A stretch of DNA of 5,720 nt from contig CAAECP010000092.1 of the NCBI GenBank assembly GCA_900754385.1, forward strand, positions 1-5,720, read 5' to 3'. Below the pieces are notes generated by a model. That model was given only the letters and a program-made list of their open reading frames with translations. It had not been told where the DNA came from and did no database searches. A program made the translations under genes and the position numbers. Below, piece after piece: positions 4,268 through 5,720 of the stretch. The stretch comes from an uncultured Collinsella sp. GTDB lineage: Bacteria; Actinomycetota; Coriobacteriia; Coriobacteriales; Coriobacteriaceae. Numbering within the stretch: the first letter of the stretch is position 1; the number at the start of each line of letters is the position of its first letter.

Positions 4268-5720
4268 TGACTGACGTGCGCGAGGCCGCGCAGGGCTTGA
4301 TTGAGTATGCCATCCATCGATCGATGATCCGACAGGACGATCGCATCTGGGCCTACAACACCATTTTGGAGTGCATCGGCGCCACGGGCCCGGCGCTCGA
4401 CATGGCCTGGGCGCTCCAGGTCGAGAAACTCTCGCTCTTGCACCCCGATACCCTGCCCAACTTTGACCTTGAAGGCACACTTGCCGCGCTTGCCGAGGCG
4501 GCTGTTGCCAACGGTGCTGCCGAGGACACGGTATCGGGCCGCGACCGCATCGCCATGCGCATCATGGGCGTGCTGATGCCGAGGCCTTCGGTTGTAAACG
4601 AGGAATTCAACGGCCGCATGGGCGTCAACGAGCCCCGCGCCGCGACTGATTGGTTCTACGGCCTGTGCTGCGACGCCGGCTACGTGCGCCGTGCCGCCAT
4701 CGCGCGCAACATCAAATGGAGCACCCCCACCAACTGGGGCGACCTCGAGATTACCATCAACCTGTCAAAGCCCGAAAAGGACCCGCGCGATATTGCCGCG
4801 GCCGGCGCCGCCAAAAACACGGGCGAGAAGTATCCCGCCTGCCAGCTCTGCATCGAAAACGAGGGCTATCCCGGACGCTCCGCTGCAGCCGACGGCGGCG
4901 CCCATCCCGCCCGCCAGAATCTGCGCGTTATCCCCATTAAGCTCGACGGCGAGCGCTGGGGTTTCCAGTACAGCCCGTACGCGTACTTTAACGAGCACTG
5001 CATTGCCATGAGCTCCGAGCATCGTCCGATGCACGTCGACCGCAAGGGGCTGACCTGCCTGCTCGACTTTGTCGACCTGTTCCCGCACTACTTTATTGGC
5101 TCCAACGCCGACCTGCCCATCGTGGGCGGCTCGATTCTGTCGCACGACCACTTCCAGGGCGGCGCGCACGAGTTCCCCATGATGCATGCCGCCGAGGTCT
5201 CGCAGTTTAGCGTGCCCGGTTTTGACCAGGTCAGCGGTACCGTGCTGCAGTGGCCGCTCTCGGTGCTGCGCCTGCGCTCGCATGACCGCGCCCAGCTGCT
5301 CGACGCTGCCGAGAAGATTATCCTCGCCTGGCGCGAGTGGACCGATGAGTCTGTGGGCGTCATCGCATACACGGCTGACGGTGTGGCCCACAACACCGTG
5401 ACGCCCGTCATCCGTCGCGTCGACTCTCGCGGAAATGCCGGCGGCGAAATCTACGAGGCCTACCTGGCGCTTCGCTGCAACATCACGACCGACGAGCATC
5501 CGCTGGGCGTGTTCCACCCGCATGCCGAGTACCACCACATTAAGAAGGAGAACATCGGCCTGATCGAGGTCATGGGCCTGGCCATTTTGCCGCCACGCCT
5601 GGTTCCCGAGCTCGGCGCCGTCCGCGAGCACCTGCTGGCCGCCAAGGTCGACGCAAGCTACGACCTTGGCGCCGCACTCGAGGGCGACGACCTTTGCCGC
5701 AGCCATGCCGCGTGGGCCGA
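4258..5720 (+). CDS. galT: UDP-glucose--hexose-1-phosphate uridylyltransferase, type 2 (partial at C-terminus)
   Basis: 487 complete codons are open to the right edge. Type 2 GalT proteins are about 490-520 residues, so only the extreme C-terminus is missing. The enzyme moves UMP from UDP-glucose to galactose-1-phosphate, giving UDP-galactose and glucose-1-phosphate. Recognisable blocks are MPRPSVVNEEF (about 107-117), YPACQLCIENEGYPGR (192-207, with a CxxC pair C195/C198), WGFQYSPYAYFNEHC (234-248), and the active-site stretch GSNADLPIVGGS plus ILSHDHFQGGAH (281-304). H296-D-H298-x-Q300 is the counterpart of the type 1 HPH nucleophile motif. HHIKKENIGLIEVMG (426-440) follows. The start is ATG 4258, 10 nt after AAGGGGG and overlapping galK by 10 nt. 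ATG 4267, one base into the galK stop (TAATG), is possible but about 19 nt from that site. Either start implies translational coupling with galK. Confidence 0.96.
   Translation, partial: MAVMTDVREAAQGLIEYAIHRSMIRQDDRIWAYNTILECIGATGPALDMAWALQVEKLSLLHPDTLPNFDLEGTLAALAEAAVANGAAEDTVSGRDRIAMRIMGVLMPRPSVVNEEFNGRMGVNEPRAATDWFYGLCCDAGYVRRAAIARNIKWSTPTNWGDLEITINLSKPEKDPRDIAAAGAAKNTGEKYPACQLCIENEGYPGRSAAADGGAHPARQNLRVIPIKLDGERWGFQYSPYAYFNEHCIAMSSEHRPMHVDRKGLTCLLDFVDLFPHYFIGSNADLPIVGGSILSHDHFQGGAHEFPMMHAAEVSQFSVPGFDQVSGTVLQWPLSVLRLRSHDRAQLLDAAEKIILAWREWTDESVGVIAYTADGVAHNTVTPVIRRVDSRGNAGGEIYEAYLALRCNITTDEHPLGVFHPHAEYHHIKKENIGLIEVMGLAILPPRLVPELGAVREHLLAAKVDASYDLGAALEGDDLCRSHAAWA

Noticed and set aside
4765..5706. 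313-codon minus-strand open frame antisense to galT
   Set aside because: It lies entirely opposite the conserved type 2 GalT blocks and its translation shows no family signature; it reflects codon bias.
1..5720. CRISPR array, tRNA or rRNA genes, defence system, prophage attachment site
   Set aside because: No regularly spaced repeats, cloverleaf-like sequences or relevant protein motifs were found; almost all of the window is explained by the genes listed.

Overview
The window reads as chromosomal DNA from a GC-rich anaerobic actinobacterium, most likely a gut Coriobacteriia member (Collinsella-like). This is an inference from the GC-rich host genes with CGC/CGT arginine codons, a GTG start, an O2/NO-scavenging flavodiiron protein, a 'GNHTDH'-type galactokinase and a type 2 (Firmicutes/Coriobacteria-style) GalT. 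No rRNA or other species marker is present.

Layout. Positions 1-349 are the left end of an IS3-family (IS150-group) insertion sequence. It carries the 5' part of a minus-strand OrfA transposase gene; the rest lies beyond the left edge. Positions 350-401 are the short gap downstream of the flavodiiron gene and look like one arm of its terminator, cut by the IS. Positions 402-1562 (minus) encode a complete A-type flavoprotein/flavodiiron protein, preceded by its own promoter region (1563-1691). Positions 1692-2723 (minus) encode a LacI-family repressor with a sugar pocket very like E. coli LacI. Positions 2724-3061 are a 338-bp divergent regulatory region with no gene; it holds predicted promoters both ways and three copies of one operator sequence. 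Positions 3062-4267 (plus) are galK, and 4258 to the right edge (plus) is galT, missing only its extreme C-terminus.

How it works together. galK and galT form a translationally coupled Leloir operon: galactose is phosphorylated, then exchanged with UDP-glucose to give glucose-1-phosphate and UDP-galactose. The divergent LacI-family gene is the obvious local repressor. One operator covers the predicted galKT -35 box, one lies just downstream of the predicted galKT start point, and one lies in the leader of the repressor gene itself. This suggests control of galKT plus autoregulation. The flavodiiron gene seems functionally unrelated and has its own extended -10 promoter with a dyad.

Most notable observations: the three-copy operator with a LacI-type central CpG; the IS end that folds into a perfect 11-bp hairpin hiding the transposase Shine-Dalgarno; and the likely insertion of that IS inside the flavodiiron gene's terminator. 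I see no wholly new biological system here.
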